Assembly (NCBI GenBank): GCA_011526085.1
Contig: WYBC01000040.1
Location: forward strand, 124,001-188,000
Source: Lysobacter sp.
GTDB lineage: Bacteria > Pseudomonadota > Gammaproteobacteria > Xanthomonadales > Xanthomonadaceae
Length of the DNA: 64,000 bases
Direction: 5' to 3'
The notes under the pieces were generated by a model. That model worked only from the letters and a program-made list of their open reading frames with translations. It searched no databases and had not been told where the DNA came from. Numbering within the stretch: position 1 is the stretch's first letter; every line of letters starts with the position of its first letter. A program made the position numbers and the translations under genes. Shown in pieces: positions 9,332 to 17,967 of the stretch.

Positions 9332-9376
9332 TCCAGAAACGACCTGATCCAAGAGCGACGTGATCCAAATGACGAC
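9328..9376 (+). repeat. Three tandem 16-nt imperfect repeats over the stop codon
   Basis: Copies start at 9328, 9344 and 9360, each built on (C/G)TGATCCA followed by an A-rich part and CGAC. The first copy contains the real stop codon TGA (9329). Because the period is 16 nt, the TGA of each copy falls in a different frame, giving stops in all three frames directly after the gene. The repeat leads straight into the terminator hairpin. Confidence 0.7.
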
Positions 9377-9397
9377 GCCCGCTTGCGCGGGCGTCGT
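9372..9397. terminator. Bidirectional terminator-like hairpin
   Basis: A perfect 11-bp stem (ACGACGCCCGC / GCGGGCGTCGT) with a 4-nt loop lies between two convergent genes, the glutamate-synthase-like gene (ends 9331) and the DUF885 gene (ends 9422). There is no long T-run on either side, so efficiency is uncertain, but position and stem strength fit a shared terminator. Confidence 0.6.
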
Positions 9398-9421
9398 TCG
9401 TTGTGGCCGCGAGCGTCGGAC

Positions 9422-11248
9422 TCAGCCTTTCTTCTGCGCCGCAATCCAGCGGTCGATCTTCGCTTCCAGCACGTCCAGCGGCACCGCGCCGTCCTTCAGC
9501 ACTTCCGCATGGAACGCGCGCGGGTCGAACTTCGCGCCGAGCGCGGTCTGCGCGCGGCGCTTGAGCTCCTGGATCTTCAGTTCGCCGATCTTGTAGGCCA
9601 GCGCCTGCGACGGCCAGGCGATGTAGCGCTCGGCTTCGGCGGTCGACTGGGTCTCGCTCTCCGCGGAGTTGTCGAGCATGTACTTGATCACCTGCTCGCG
9701 GGTCCAGCCCTTGCTGTGCAGGCCGGTGTCGGTGACCAGACGGATCGCGCGCCACAGTTCGTTCTGCAGATAGCCGAAATAGTCGTAGGGATCTTCGTAG
9801 ACGCCCAGCGACTTGCCCAGCGATTCGGCATAAAGGCCCCAGCCTTCGGCGTAGGCGGTTTCGCCGCCGAAGCGACGGAACGCCGGCACGTTCTGCAGTT
9901 CCTGCTGCAGCGCGATCTGGAAGTGATGGCCCGGGATGGCTTCGTGCAGGTAGAGGTCTTCGGCGTCCCAGGTCTTGCGGCTGGGCAGGTTGAAGGTGTT
10001 GACGTAGAAGATGCCGGGGCGCGTGCCGTCCTCGCTCGGGCCCTGGTATTCGCCGCCCGCGGCCGATTCGGCGCGGAACGGTTCGACCGGACGGATCTCG
10101 AAGCCGGCCCTCGGCTTCAGCGAGAACTGTTCGCCGATGCGCCGGTTGATTTTCTCTTCCAGGCCGCGGTAATGCTTGAGCAGGGCTTCTTCGGACGGAT
10201 ACTCGAAGCGCTTGTCCTCGCGCATGAACTTGAAGAAGTCCTGCAGCGAACCCTTGAAGCCGACCTCGGCCATGATCTTGCGGATCTCGCCGTGGATGCG
10301 CGCGACTTCGTCCAGGCCGATCTGGTGGATCTGCGCCGGGCTGAGGTCGGTGGTGGTGCTCTGGCGCACGTTGAACGCGTACCACTCCGCGCCGCCCGGC
10401 AGTTTGTCCATGCCGACGCTGTCGCGCGTGGCCGGCAGATATTCGTCGGCGATGAAGGCGCGCAGCTCGCGGAACGACGGCATCACCTGCTTGCCGATCA
10501 TGTCGCGATAGGCGGCGGTGAGCCGGGCCTTGTCGGCCTCGGAGAAGTCGGCGGGCATCGCCTTGATCGGGCCCCAGAACAGGGTGTCCTCGGGCTGTTC
10601 CTTCACCAGCGCATCGATCTGCGGCACCACCTTCACCATCAGCGCGCGCGGCTGCACCACGCCGGCCTTCATGCCGGCGCGCATGTTGCCGATCATGCTG
10701 TCGACCAGCACCGGCAGGCGATTGCCGCGCGCCAGCCAGTTCTCGTAATCCTTCACGGTCTTGAAGGGCTGGGCGCTGGTGCCCGAGCCGAGCATCGCCG
10801 CATACGTCACCAGGCTGCCCATCTGGTTCACCGGCAGCATCCAGCCCGGGAATTTCTCGCTTTCCAGCGCGTCGCGGGCATCCTCGACGAAGATTTCGTA
10901 GCTCAGCAGGTCCTGGCCGCTCAGTCCGCGCGGCCCGATCGCCTCGATCCGCTTCAGCCAGCGCTGGGTGAACGCGACGCCTTCCGCGCGGAATTCGGCG
11001 GAATAGAAGTCCGGCATCTGGTCGTTGTAGCGGGCGTCGCCCTGGAACGTGGCCTGGATCGGGTTGAGCTTGAGCGTTTCCTCCCAGTATTCGGCGTAGA
11101 GGCGGTTCAGCTGCTGCGCCTTGGACTCGGCGGTCTGCGTGGCCGCGGCGGCCCGGGCGGGCTGCGGATGCAATCCGGCGCCGAGCAGCGCGGTGGCGAT
11201 GGCGAACGCGAGCAACGCGTGCGAACGGGCGGGGGAACGATGGCGCAT
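9422..11248 (-). CDS. Exported DUF885 protein (putative zinc metallopeptidase-like)
   Basis: A 608-residue secreted protein. Residues 1-33 form a signal peptide (MRHRSPARSHALLAFAIATA then cleavage near PARA-AAA). The body matches the DUF885 family: an early ESKAQQLNRLYAEYWEE region and, in the C-terminal third, the conserved HEAIPGHHFQIALQQE, which resembles a metallopeptidase zinc site. Function is not established for the family. The open frame extends to 11344, but those 32 residues precede a clear signal peptide, so the start at 11248 is used. Probably periplasmic or a surface lipid-free enzyme. Confidence 0.88.
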   Translation of the reverse strand: MRHRSPARSHALLAFAIATALLGAGLHPQPARAAAATQTAESKAQQLNRLYAEYWEETLKLNPIQATFQGDARYNDQMPDFYSAEFRAEGVAFTQRWLKRIEAIGPRGLSGQDLLSYEIFVEDARDALESEKFPGWMLPVNQMGSLVTYAAMLGSGTSAQPFKTVKDYENWLARGNRLPVLVDSMIGNMRAGMKAGVVQPRALMVKVVPQIDALVKEQPEDTLFWGPIKAMPADFSEADKARLTAAYRDMIGKQVMPSFRELRAFIADEYLPATRDSVGMDKLPGGAEWYAFNVRQSTTTDLSPAQIHQIGLDEVARIHGEIRKIMAEVGFKGSLQDFFKFMREDKRFEYPSEEALLKHYRGLEEKINRRIGEQFSLKPRAGFEIRPVEPFRAESAAGGEYQGPSEDGTRPGIFYVNTFNLPSRKTWDAEDLYLHEAIPGHHFQIALQQELQNVPAFRRFGGETAYAEGWGLYAESLGKSLGVYEDPYDYFGYLQNELWRAIRLVTDTGLHSKGWTREQVIKYMLDNSAESETQSTAEAERYIAWPSQALAYKIGELKIQELKRRAQTALGAKFDPRAFHAEVLKDGAVPLDVLEAKIDRWIAAQKKG

Positions 11249-11404
11249 GGCGGACTCCGGCGATGGCGGCCTGATGGCGGCAGTGTTGACCGCGACGGGG
11301 TCGCGGGGTGACGCAAGCCTCGCCGCTGGCGACCGCGAAGGCATCGGCCAAAGGTCATTGCGACGACTGTCCGGCGTCGCCTCGGCGCGTCCGCAGGCGT
11401 CCGA

Positions 11405-11456
11405 TTCAGAGAGTGGCTTCAGAGGGCGCCTTCAGTGGACGTCTTCAGTGGGCCGC
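11405..11456. repeat. Four tandem 13-nt imperfect repeats at the 3' end of the transporter gene
   Basis: Copies begin at 11405, 11418, 11431 and 11444, each TTCAG(A/T)G followed by a variable GC-rich part. Read on the minus strand, each copy contains TGA, and the last one (11447-11445) is the actual stop of the queuosine-precursor transporter. The 13-nt period moves successive TGA codons through all three frames. Possibly replication slippage. Confidence 0.7.
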
Positions 11457-12215
11457 TTCGCTCCGCAGCTGATCGGCGCGCGCCGCGCCGAGGTAGCCGA
11501 TGATCGCCCGGCGCATCAGGTAGATCAGCGGGATCAGCGCGACCGCGGCGAGCATCTTGTAGGCGTAATTCACCGTGCTCACCGCCAGAAACAGCGAAGT
11601 CGGCCACTGCTGCGGGCCGAGCACGAAGGCGATGTAGAGCACCACGAAGCTGTCCACCAGCTGCGAGACCGCGGTCGAGCCCGTCGCGCGCAGCCAGACG
11701 AAGCGCTCGCCGGTCGCGCGGCGGATGCGGTGGAACACCGAGACGTCGATCAGCTGGCCGAGCAGGAACGCGATCACCGAGCCGCCGATGGTCCACAGCC
11801 CCTGGCCGAACACCGCGGCGAAGGCCTTCTGGTAATCGGGCACGCCCTGATCCTTCGCCGCGTCGACCCACCAGCTGGCGGGGGCGAGATGGATCGCGGC
11901 GAACGCGAACACGAAACCGTAGAGGATCAGCGCCACCGCGATCCAGGAAATCATTCGGACGCCGCGCTTGCCGTAGAACTCGTTGATCACGTCGGTGAAC
12001 ACGAACACGATCGGCCACAGCAGGGTGCCGGCGGTGAAGTTGAGCGAACCGGTCTGCCCGAACAGGTTCCACGCCAGCGGATCGATGCCGAGGGTGTCTT
12101 CCAGCGCGAAGATCTTCACGCCGATGAATTCCGCCAGCACGGCGTTGACGCAGAAAAAGGCGGCGAGGGCGATGAACAGCCGGGTCGCGCGATCGTCCAG
12201 CAGGTGTGCGCTCAT
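11445..12215 (-). CDS. yhhQ: Queuosine precursor transporter (YhhQ/VUT family)
   Basis: A 256-residue inner-membrane protein with about six helices, matching the VUT/YhhQ family that imports the queuosine precursors preQ0 and preQ1. The hallmark FTDVINEFYGKRGVR follows helix 2; FLLGQLIDVSVFHRIRR and SQLVDSFVVLYIAF are also conserved. The start codon at 12215 overlaps the stop of the upstream DUF502 gene by 4 nt (ATGA), so the two are translationally coupled. No queuosine biosynthesis gene is in the window. The symbol follows the E. coli orthologue. Confidence 0.9.
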   Translation of the reverse strand: MSAHLLDDRATRLFIALAAFFCVNAVLAEFIGVKIFALEDTLGIDPLAWNLFGQTGSLNFTAGTLLWPIVFVFTDVINEFYGKRGVRMISWIAVALILYGFVFAFAAIHLAPASWWVDAAKDQGVPDYQKAFAAVFGQGLWTIGGSVIAFLLGQLIDVSVFHRIRRATGERFVWLRATGSTAVSQLVDSFVVLYIAFVLGPQQWPTSLFLAVSTVNYAYKMLAAVALIPLIYLMRRAIIGYLGAARADQLRSEAAH

Positions 12216-12916
12216 GGCGATGGCGTCTCCGCGTCGGCATCGGTGGCGGCGGCCTGCGGCGGGGCCGAGAACGGAATCGAATCCGGGGCCACCGCGCCGC
12301 CGCTGATGATGAAGCTCATGGCCTGATCGACGGTCCAGTCGGTCGGCGTCATCTTCTCCACCGGCACGATCTCGAGATAACCGGACGTCGGGTTCGGCGT
12401 GGTCGGCACGTACACGGCCGCGAGTTCGCGGCCGGTGCCGATTTCGCGCATCACCCGGGTGACGAAGCCGAGGGTCTTCATTTCGGTGTGGGGGAAGTCG
12501 ATCAGCACCACGCGCTGGGTGCCGTCGGGTTTGGTCTGCAGGATGTCCAGCAGCTTGCGCGCGCTGCCGTAGATCGTGTTGGCCAGCGGAATGCGGGCGA
12601 TCAGCGTTTCGAACCAGCGCAGCAGGCGCTGGCCGAGCACGCGTCGCGCGAGCCAGCCCGCCAGCAGCACTGTGCCCACGGTGGCGATCAGGCCGATCGC
12701 GGTCTTCACCCAGGCCTGGGCCAGCCAGCCCAGCGCCTCGGGCGCGGCCAGGACGAGGTTCTGCAGCAGCGGGTCGACGAACGGTCGGCTGAGATCCGAC
12801 AGCAGCACGAAGACGAACTTGACCACCACCCACGTGAGCCAGATCGGCAGCAGGGTCAGCAGTCCGGTGATGAACAGGCCCTGCAGGCGGCGGCCGAACG
12901 AGTGGGGATGCGACAT
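12212..12916 (-). CDS. DUF502 family membrane protein
   Basis: A 234-residue protein with two N-terminal hydrophobic regions (residues about 13-40 and 65-90), then the conserved soluble part with IPLANTIYGSARKLLD, VVLIDFPHTEMKTLGFVT and PTTPNPTSGYLEIVP, typical of DUF502. The C-terminal 25 residues are a low-complexity Ala/Asp/Pro tail. DUF502 proteins are widespread and uncharacterised. It is coupled by an ATGA overlap to the queuosine precursor transporter; whether the pairing is functional is unknown. Confidence 0.9.
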   Translation of the reverse strand: MSHPHSFGRRLQGLFITGLLTLLPIWLTWVVVKFVFVLLSDLSRPFVDPLLQNLVLAAPEALGWLAQAWVKTAIGLIATVGTVLLAGWLARRVLGQRLLRWFETLIARIPLANTIYGSARKLLDILQTKPDGTQRVVLIDFPHTEMKTLGFVTRVMREIGTGRELAAVYVPTTPNPTSGYLEIVPVEKMTPTDWTVDQAMSFIISGGAVAPDSIPFSAPPQAAATDADAETPSP

Positions 12917-12961
12917 GCCGCGATTGTACGGGCTCAGGTCCGCCGCCGAGTCACGGCTCGC

Positions 12962-15010
12962 TTACAGCTCGCGCACCAGGCGGAAGCCCACGTCGTCGTA
13001 GCCGCGGGTGGCATCGAGCGGACGGCCGCCGCCGGCGCCGCGCCAACTGCGGCCCGACGTCATCCGTCGTGCGCAGCTGCCGCCGGCGCAGTCGTTCAGC
13101 CATTCGGCCACCGCCTTGCCGCTGTCGCTGCGCGCGGCGGCCTGGGCCTCCGCGGCGCTGGGCAGGCGGTAGCGCAGCTTGCTGCGTTGGCTCTGCCAGC
13201 GTGCGAAGGCTTCCGCGTCCTGCCACGAGACGCAGACCACCGCGCCGGCGCCGGACTGCTCGAACCCCGGCGTCTCCCAGGTGCGCGGCGCCAGCACCCG
13301 CAGCAGCGAGGCCTTCTCGCGACACAGCGAGGCCGGGCGCCCGGTGGCCTTGGCGAATTCGGAATAGTCGTTGCGGGTGACCGAATTGCGCGACACCGCG
13401 ACCAGTTTGCCGCCGGCCTGCACCAGGGTCATGTCGCCGACGGTATCGGCCACGCGATCGCCGGGCTGGGCGATCTTCGCGGCCCGCGCCTGCAGCGCGG
13501 CGACCTGGGCGTTGTCCATGCCGAGCGTCTTCGCCGAAGCGACCACGCGCTGCGCGGCGGTGCGGTCGAGTTTCTGCTGGGCCTGATCCATCCGCGACGA
13601 CAGCGTCGCGCCCAGGCGCTTGCGCACCTGCGCCATCTGCGCGTTGCCGCCGCTGCGGTCCTGTTCCGCCAGCCGCGTCATCCGGCTGACGAGGTCGCGC
13701 ACGGCGGCGTCTTCGCCCTTGCGCAGGCGCTGCTCGGTCTCGTCCCCCAGCGCGGCGAACAGACGATTGCTCACCGCCGCCAGACCATCATGGCTCGGAT
13801 CGGTGCGCCAGGCCGTCATCACGCTGTCGTAGGCGTTGTCTCCGGACGGTGCGATCAGCCTGCGCTGCTGCAACTGGCGCGTCGCGTCGACGATGAAGCG
13901 CTGCGCGGCGGATTCCGGCGCGGCGCGCAGCATCGAATCGGTCGGGTCGGGCAGCGGCGCGCCGAGCGTCGGATCGAGATCGCCCGTCGCAGGCAACGCC
14001 GTGGCGGTGGCGGGCGCGCTCGCCGTGTAGCGCGCGAACGCGCGCTCGGTGCTCTGGCGGTCGAGATGCACCAGCAGGGCGATCCCGCCACCGAGGGCGG
14101 CGGCGACCACGGCGGCGATCGCGAGTTGCTTCGGGCCGGTCCGGCTGCGCATCCGCGCCAGCGCCGCGCGCAACGGCTGTTTCTGCGCATGCGGCACCCG
14201 TCTCAGCGCGTCCTGCATCTCCTGTGCGTCGGTGAAGCGTTCGCCCGGCGATTTGGCCAGCGCGCGGTTGAAGAACCGCTGCCAGTGGGCCAGATGCGCC
14301 GGCAGGCGCGGGATCGGATCCTGCACGTGCTTCAGCGCCATCGACAGCCCGTCCTCGGCCTTGTAGGGCAGGCTGCCGCTGAGCATTTCCCAGGCCAGCA
14401 CGCCGAGGCTGTACAGATCCGCGCGCGGATCCACGTCGGTGCCGCGCGCCTGTTCCGGCGCCATGTAGGCGGTGCTGCCCACCGCGACGCCGGCGGTGGT
14501 GACCCGGGCGCCGTAGCCGCGGCGCAGGGCGATGCCGAAATCCGTGAGCATCGGCCGCTCGGCCTCGTCGAACAGCACGTTCTCGGCCTTGACGTCGCGG
14601 TGCACCACGCCGCGGCCGTGGGCATAGGCCAGCGCCGAGAGCAGGGCTTCGAGGATTTCGCGGACGCGGGATTCGTCGCGGGTGAGGTTGCGCTTGCCGA
14701 GGTGCCCGCGCGGGAACACCGGCATGGCGTAGTAGGGCTGGCCCTCGCGGGTGCGCCCGACCTCGTGGATGTGGACGATGTGCGGATGGTCGAGCCGCGC
14801 GATCGTGCGCGCTTCGTTCTCGAACCGGCGCCGGCCGATCTCGTCGCTCAGCACTTCCTGCCGCATCACCTTGATCGCGACCTCCCGTCCCAGCGACAAC
14901 TGCTGGCCGAGATAGACCGTGGACATGCCGCCATGTCCGAGAATGCGCAGCAGCCGGTAGCCGGCGACTTCCGGCATCCCGTCCTGCTGGTCCGTGTGCG
15001 TCGAACCCAT
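12962..15010 (-). CDS. Transmembrane Ser/Thr protein kinase fused to an FGE/SUMF1-like domain
   Basis: A 682-residue protein. Residues 18-270 are a Hanks-type kinase: Gly loop LGHGGMSTVYLG, Lys47 in VAIKV, HRDVKAEN with Asp139, DFG with Asp157, and APEQ. One helix spans about 295-316. Residues 320-520 form an Ala/Arg-rich, partly helical extracytoplasmic linker. The last 155 residues resemble the formylglycine-generating-enzyme (SUMF1) fold: VCVSWQDAEAFARW, YRLPSAAEAQ, AEWLNDC and the terminal DDVGFRLVREL. An AGGGGGAG site lies just before the ATG at 15010; longer frames lack homology. Kinase-FGE fusions occur in proteobacteria, where the FGE-like part may sense a ligand rather than modify sulfatases. 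The target is unknown. Confidence 0.9.
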   Translation of the reverse strand: MGSTHTDQQDGMPEVAGYRLLRILGHGGMSTVYLGQQLSLGREVAIKVMRQEVLSDEIGRRRFENEARTIARLDHPHIVHIHEVGRTREGQPYYAMPVFPRGHLGKRNLTRDESRVREILEALLSALAYAHGRGVVHRDVKAENVLFDEAERPMLTDFGIALRRGYGARVTTAGVAVGSTAYMAPEQARGTDVDPRADLYSLGVLAWEMLSGSLPYKAEDGLSMALKHVQDPIPRLPAHLAHWQRFFNRALAKSPGERFTDAQEMQDALRRVPHAQKQPLRAALARMRSRTGPKQLAIAAVVAAALGGGIALLVHLDRQSTERAFARYTASAPATATALPATGDLDPTLGAPLPDPTDSMLRAAPESAAQRFIVDATRQLQQRRLIAPSGDNAYDSVMTAWRTDPSHDGLAAVSNRLFAALGDETEQRLRKGEDAAVRDLVSRMTRLAEQDRSGGNAQMAQVRKRLGATLSSRMDQAQQKLDRTAAQRVVASAKTLGMDNAQVAALQARAAKIAQPGDRVADTVGDMTLVQAGGKLVAVSRNSVTRNDYSEFAKATGRPASLCREKASLLRVLAPRTWETPGFEQSGAGAVVCVSWQDAEAFARWQSQRSKLRYRLPSAAEAQAAARSDSGKAVAEWLNDCAGGSCARRMTSGRSWRGAGGGRPLDATRGYDDVGFRLVREL

Positions 15011-15132
15011 GTACCGCTCCCCCTGCGTGCCCGTCGAGCATACCCAAGGGCGGCTTCGGAGTGAATGCGCGCCCGCGCCGGTTTGTATGACGATATGCTC
15101 AGGCTGACGAAAAAAACGGCGGAATCCTGCGC

Positions 15133-16533
15133 ATGTCCTTGAAAAAATGGGCGAAACGATTCGGATTGGCGTTGCTGGCGCTGGTTCTGGCCGTGGCCGG
15201 GCTGTGGGCGGTGTCCCGCCTGATGGGTCCGACGGACGCCCAGGAAGCGGCGTTGGCGACGATGCGGGACATACCCGCGCTGAACGGACGCAACGCCTTT
15301 CCGGCGCTGTGGTTGATCGCCTACGACATGCCGGAAGCCGAGCACGACGACTGGCTCGCCGAGGATCTGCGTCGCCACGCGGCGGGACAGCCGCCGGGCG
15401 CCGTGTCCGATGCTCCGGAGAAGGCGCATGCCAGCGCCGCCGAGCGGCGATATGCGGACCAGTTGCCGTCCCCGGAGGAGTTCGAACTGTTCTGCGGCAG
15501 CGCACCGGGTTGCCTGGATCGGGTCGGCGCCGATCGCGCGCGTTATGCCGACCTGCTCCGCCGCCACGCGGCCCTGCTCGATCGGGTGGAGGCGCTGTCG
15601 GCATATGCGGGGATCCGTCATGCCGGTGGCGACCGCATCCTCGGGACGCTGATTCCTCCTTATCAGGCCGGCAAGCTGCCGGCCACGCGCCATGCGCTCG
15701 ACTTCGTGGAGGGGCGTCGGGATCGGGCGTTCGACGGCACCTGCCGGGCGATCGCGACATGGCGACGCCTGGGGGCCAGCAGCGACAGCCTCATTTCGCG
15801 CATCATCGGCACCGCCTACGCGGCGGACGTGTATGGCCGCCTGTTCGTGGACATGCTTGCGCGGACGCCGCGCGACGTCGCGCTGCCGCCCTCCTGCGCG
15901 CAGGCGTTCTCCGTGCCGGTCGCCGGCGAGTTGTCCCTGTGCATGGCCATGCAGGGCGAACTGCAGTTCATGCAATCGGCCGTCCGCATGGCGGATACGA
16001 ACGCATCGCGCCTGGAGCGGCTGACGATGTTTTTCGGATTGAGCACGGACATGACCGAAGCCGAGCGCGCGGAACAACTCGTCTTCCACTGCGGCGCGGA
16101 AGCGCGGCGTGCGATCGCCGCTGACGTCCGCATCGAGCGCAAGGTGCCCGAGCCGGGTTTCCTGCGTTTCGAGTGCGTGGGCAATCCGATGGGCTGCGTG
16201 CTCGCGAACATCGCCCACGGCAATGTCGACGGTTACACCGACCGCATCCAGGACGCGAACGCCAAACTGCGCCTGATCGCCGAATTGCTGCGGATGCGTG
16301 CCGATGGGGTCCAGCCCGCGGAGGTCGCGGCGCGTCTGCGGGCGGTGCAGGATCGCGTGGGGTCGCGGCTGCGCGCGTTGTCCCTGGGCGAGGACGGCCG
16401 GACGCTGCGCATGCGCAATTACGAGACCTGGCGCGGCGAGTTCACCGAGATCCCCCTGCCGCCGTATCTGCAGTCCGCGTCGTCCGGAAGCGTGCCTTCG
16501 AAAGGCGTGGCGTCGAAACCGGCCTCACCCTGA
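15133..16533 (+). CDS. Hypothetical membrane-anchored protein
   Basis: A 466-residue protein I do not recognise. Residues 8-29 are a hydrophobic anchor (FGLALLALVLAVAGLWAV) after a basic start, so most of the chain is likely periplasmic. The rest is soluble, alpha-helical in composition, with about eight scattered Cys. Motifs of note are NGRNAFPALWLIAYD, IPPYQAGKLPATRH and RNYETWRGEFTEIPLPPYLQ. Codon use and GC match neighbouring genes. It is divergent from the kinase gene across a 122-nt gap, so shared control is possible. It overlaps the convergent DUF4442 gene by 9 nt at the stop codons. Confidence 0.8.
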   Translation: MSLKKWAKRFGLALLALVLAVAGLWAVSRLMGPTDAQEAALATMRDIPALNGRNAFPALWLIAYDMPEAEHDDWLAEDLRRHAAGQPPGAVSDAPEKAHASAAERRYADQLPSPEEFELFCGSAPGCLDRVGADRARYADLLRRHAALLDRVEALSAYAGIRHAGGDRILGTLIPPYQAGKLPATRHALDFVEGRRDRAFDGTCRAIATWRRLGASSDSLISRIIGTAYAADVYGRLFVDMLARTPRDVALPPSCAQAFSVPVAGELSLCMAMQGELQFMQSAVRMADTNASRLERLTMFFGLSTDMTEAERAEQLVFHCGAEARRAIAADVRIERKVPEPGFLRFECVGNPMGCVLANIAHGNVDGYTDRIQDANAKLRLIAELLRMRADGVQPAEVAARLRAVQDRVGSRLRALSLGEDGRTLRMRNYETWRGEFTEIPLPPYLQSASSGSVPSKGVASKPASP

Positions 16534-16998
16534 GGCCGGCGCGTCCTTCTTCCTGCGGATGTAGAGCTGCTTGCGTACGCGCGCCACGACGTCGCCGTCG
16601 CCGTTCACGACATCGGTCTCGCACCAGCGCAGATATTTCTCGCCGCTCGCGGTGGCGGCGCGGATCTCGTCCAGCATCGCGTCGTCGATGCGGAACGTCG
16701 CGCGCACCGTGCCGCGGCCGGGCTTGAGGAATTCGATTTCGCCGGCCCTGTCCCAGACGATGTAGTCGCTGCCGATGGCGTGGATCGTCAGCAGCATCCA
16801 GAACGGATCGGTCATCGCGAACAGGCTGCCGCCGAAATGCACGCCGACGTAATTGCGGTTCCACCAGTGCGCGCGCAGTTCGACATCGGCGCCGCGCCAG
16901 TCCTCGGCGATGGCGCGCACGCGCACGCCGGCGAAGAGGAACGGCGGCCACACGTTCAGCAGACGCCGCAGGCCGCGCGGCGAGAGATTCGCGAACAC
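16525..16998 (-). CDS. DUF4442 (hotdog-fold, thioesterase-like) protein
   Basis: A 157-residue protein matching DUF4442, a hotdog-fold group related to acyl-CoA thioesterases. The conserved block WNRNYVGVHFGGSLFAMTDPFW holds the helix-capping residues of the hotdog active site, followed by EFLKPGRGTVRATFRI. The substrate is unknown. The gene starts 8 nt after the stop of the thioredoxin-like gene on the same strand, so the two probably share a transcript. Confidence 0.87.
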   Translation of the reverse strand: MFANLSPRGLRRLLNVWPPFLFAGVRVRAIAEDWRGADVELRAHWWNRNYVGVHFGGSLFAMTDPFWMLLTIHAIGSDYIVWDRAGEIEFLKPGRGTVRATFRIDDAMLDEIRAATASGEKYLRWCETDVVNGDGDVVARVRKQLYIRRKKDAPASG

Positions 16999-17005
16999 GT
17001 GCGGG

Positions 17006-17875
17006 TCAGACCAGCAGCAGCGACGACATCTTGCGCCGATACTGGCCGACCAGATCTTCGTCCTCGATCACCCGGAAGGCGTCGATGAGGGCCTTGCGCG
17101 GCAGGCCGTCCTCGTAGCCGCGGTCGCGGCGCAGCATCTCCAGGAACGCTTCCAGCCCGTCCTGCGAGCGGCCGGCGACGATGTGATGTACGCCGAGCAG
17201 GTGACGCGAACGCAGATCGCCCGGATCGGCGTCGACCGCGGCCTGCAGGGCTTCGGCCGGTGGCGCGTTCTTCAGCAACGCGGCGAAACCGAGGCGCGCG
17301 CGGGCGCGGACGGCGCGGTCGTCGGTGGCGAGATTGGCGGGCAGGCCATCGAGCAGGCGCTCGGCTTCGCCGGCATCGCCGGTCTGCAGCAGCGCGAGCA
17401 CCAGTTCGAGTTTCAGTTCGTCCTTGTCCGGCGCGGCCGCGATCTCTTCGCGCAGTCGTGCGACTTCGGCCTGCGGATCCAGCGCGACGGCGGCAGGCGC
17501 TTCCGGTTCGGGCTCCGCCGTGGCCAGCGGTTCGATGCCGTGGTGTTTGAAGAATTCGCGCAGCTGGCCTTCCGGCAGGGCGCCCTGGAAACCGTCGACC
17601 AGCTGTCCGTCCTTGACCAGCACCACGGTCGGGATGGAGCGTATCTGGAACGCCGCGCCGAGTTCCTGCTCGGCCTCGACATCGACCTTGCCGAGCACGA
17701 AGGCGCCGCCGTATTCCGCCGCCATCTTTTCGAGGATCGGCCCGAGGATCTTGCAGGGTTCGCACCAGCCGGCCCAGAAATCCAGCAACACCGGCGTCTG
17801 CAGCGACCGCTGCAGGACATCGGCCTCGAAATTCCGGGCGGTGGCGTCGAACACGTGGGGGGTGGGGGCGGACAT
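17006..17875 (-). CDS. Thioredoxin-TPR co-chaperone (YbbN/CnoX-like)
   Basis: A 289-residue cytoplasmic protein with a thioredoxin domain (residues 5-110), an acidic Pro/Ala linker (about 117-135), and C-terminal TPR-like helices (140-289). It belongs to the YbbN/CnoX group, which protects clients under oxidative stress with GroEL and DnaK. Here the active site is W37-C-E-P-C41, both Cys present, while the E. coli protein has lost the first Cys; the cis-Pro lies in IRSIPTVV. So it could also act as a thiol-disulfide reductase. The DUF4442 gene follows closely. The 92-nt gap before the start shows no clear regulatory site. Confidence 0.9.
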   Translation of the reverse strand: MSAPTPHVFDATARNFEADVLQRSLQTPVLLDFWAGWCEPCKILGPILEKMAAEYGGAFVLGKVDVEAEQELGAAFQIRSIPTVVLVKDGQLVDGFQGALPEGQLREFFKHHGIEPLATAEPEPEAPAAVALDPQAEVARLREEIAAAPDKDELKLELVLALLQTGDAGEAERLLDGLPANLATDDRAVRARARLGFAALLKNAPPAEALQAAVDADPGDLRSRHLLGVHHIVAGRSQDGLEAFLEMLRRDRGYEDGLPRKALIDAFRVIEDEDLVGQYRRKMSSLLLV

Positions 17876-17967
17876 GGGCGGTTCCGTAAGCGTGGATGCC
17901 CTCTATTGTGCCAGCGGCGGCCGTTTCCAAGGGCGGAAGCACCGCGGCCGATGCGCGCGATCGCGTT

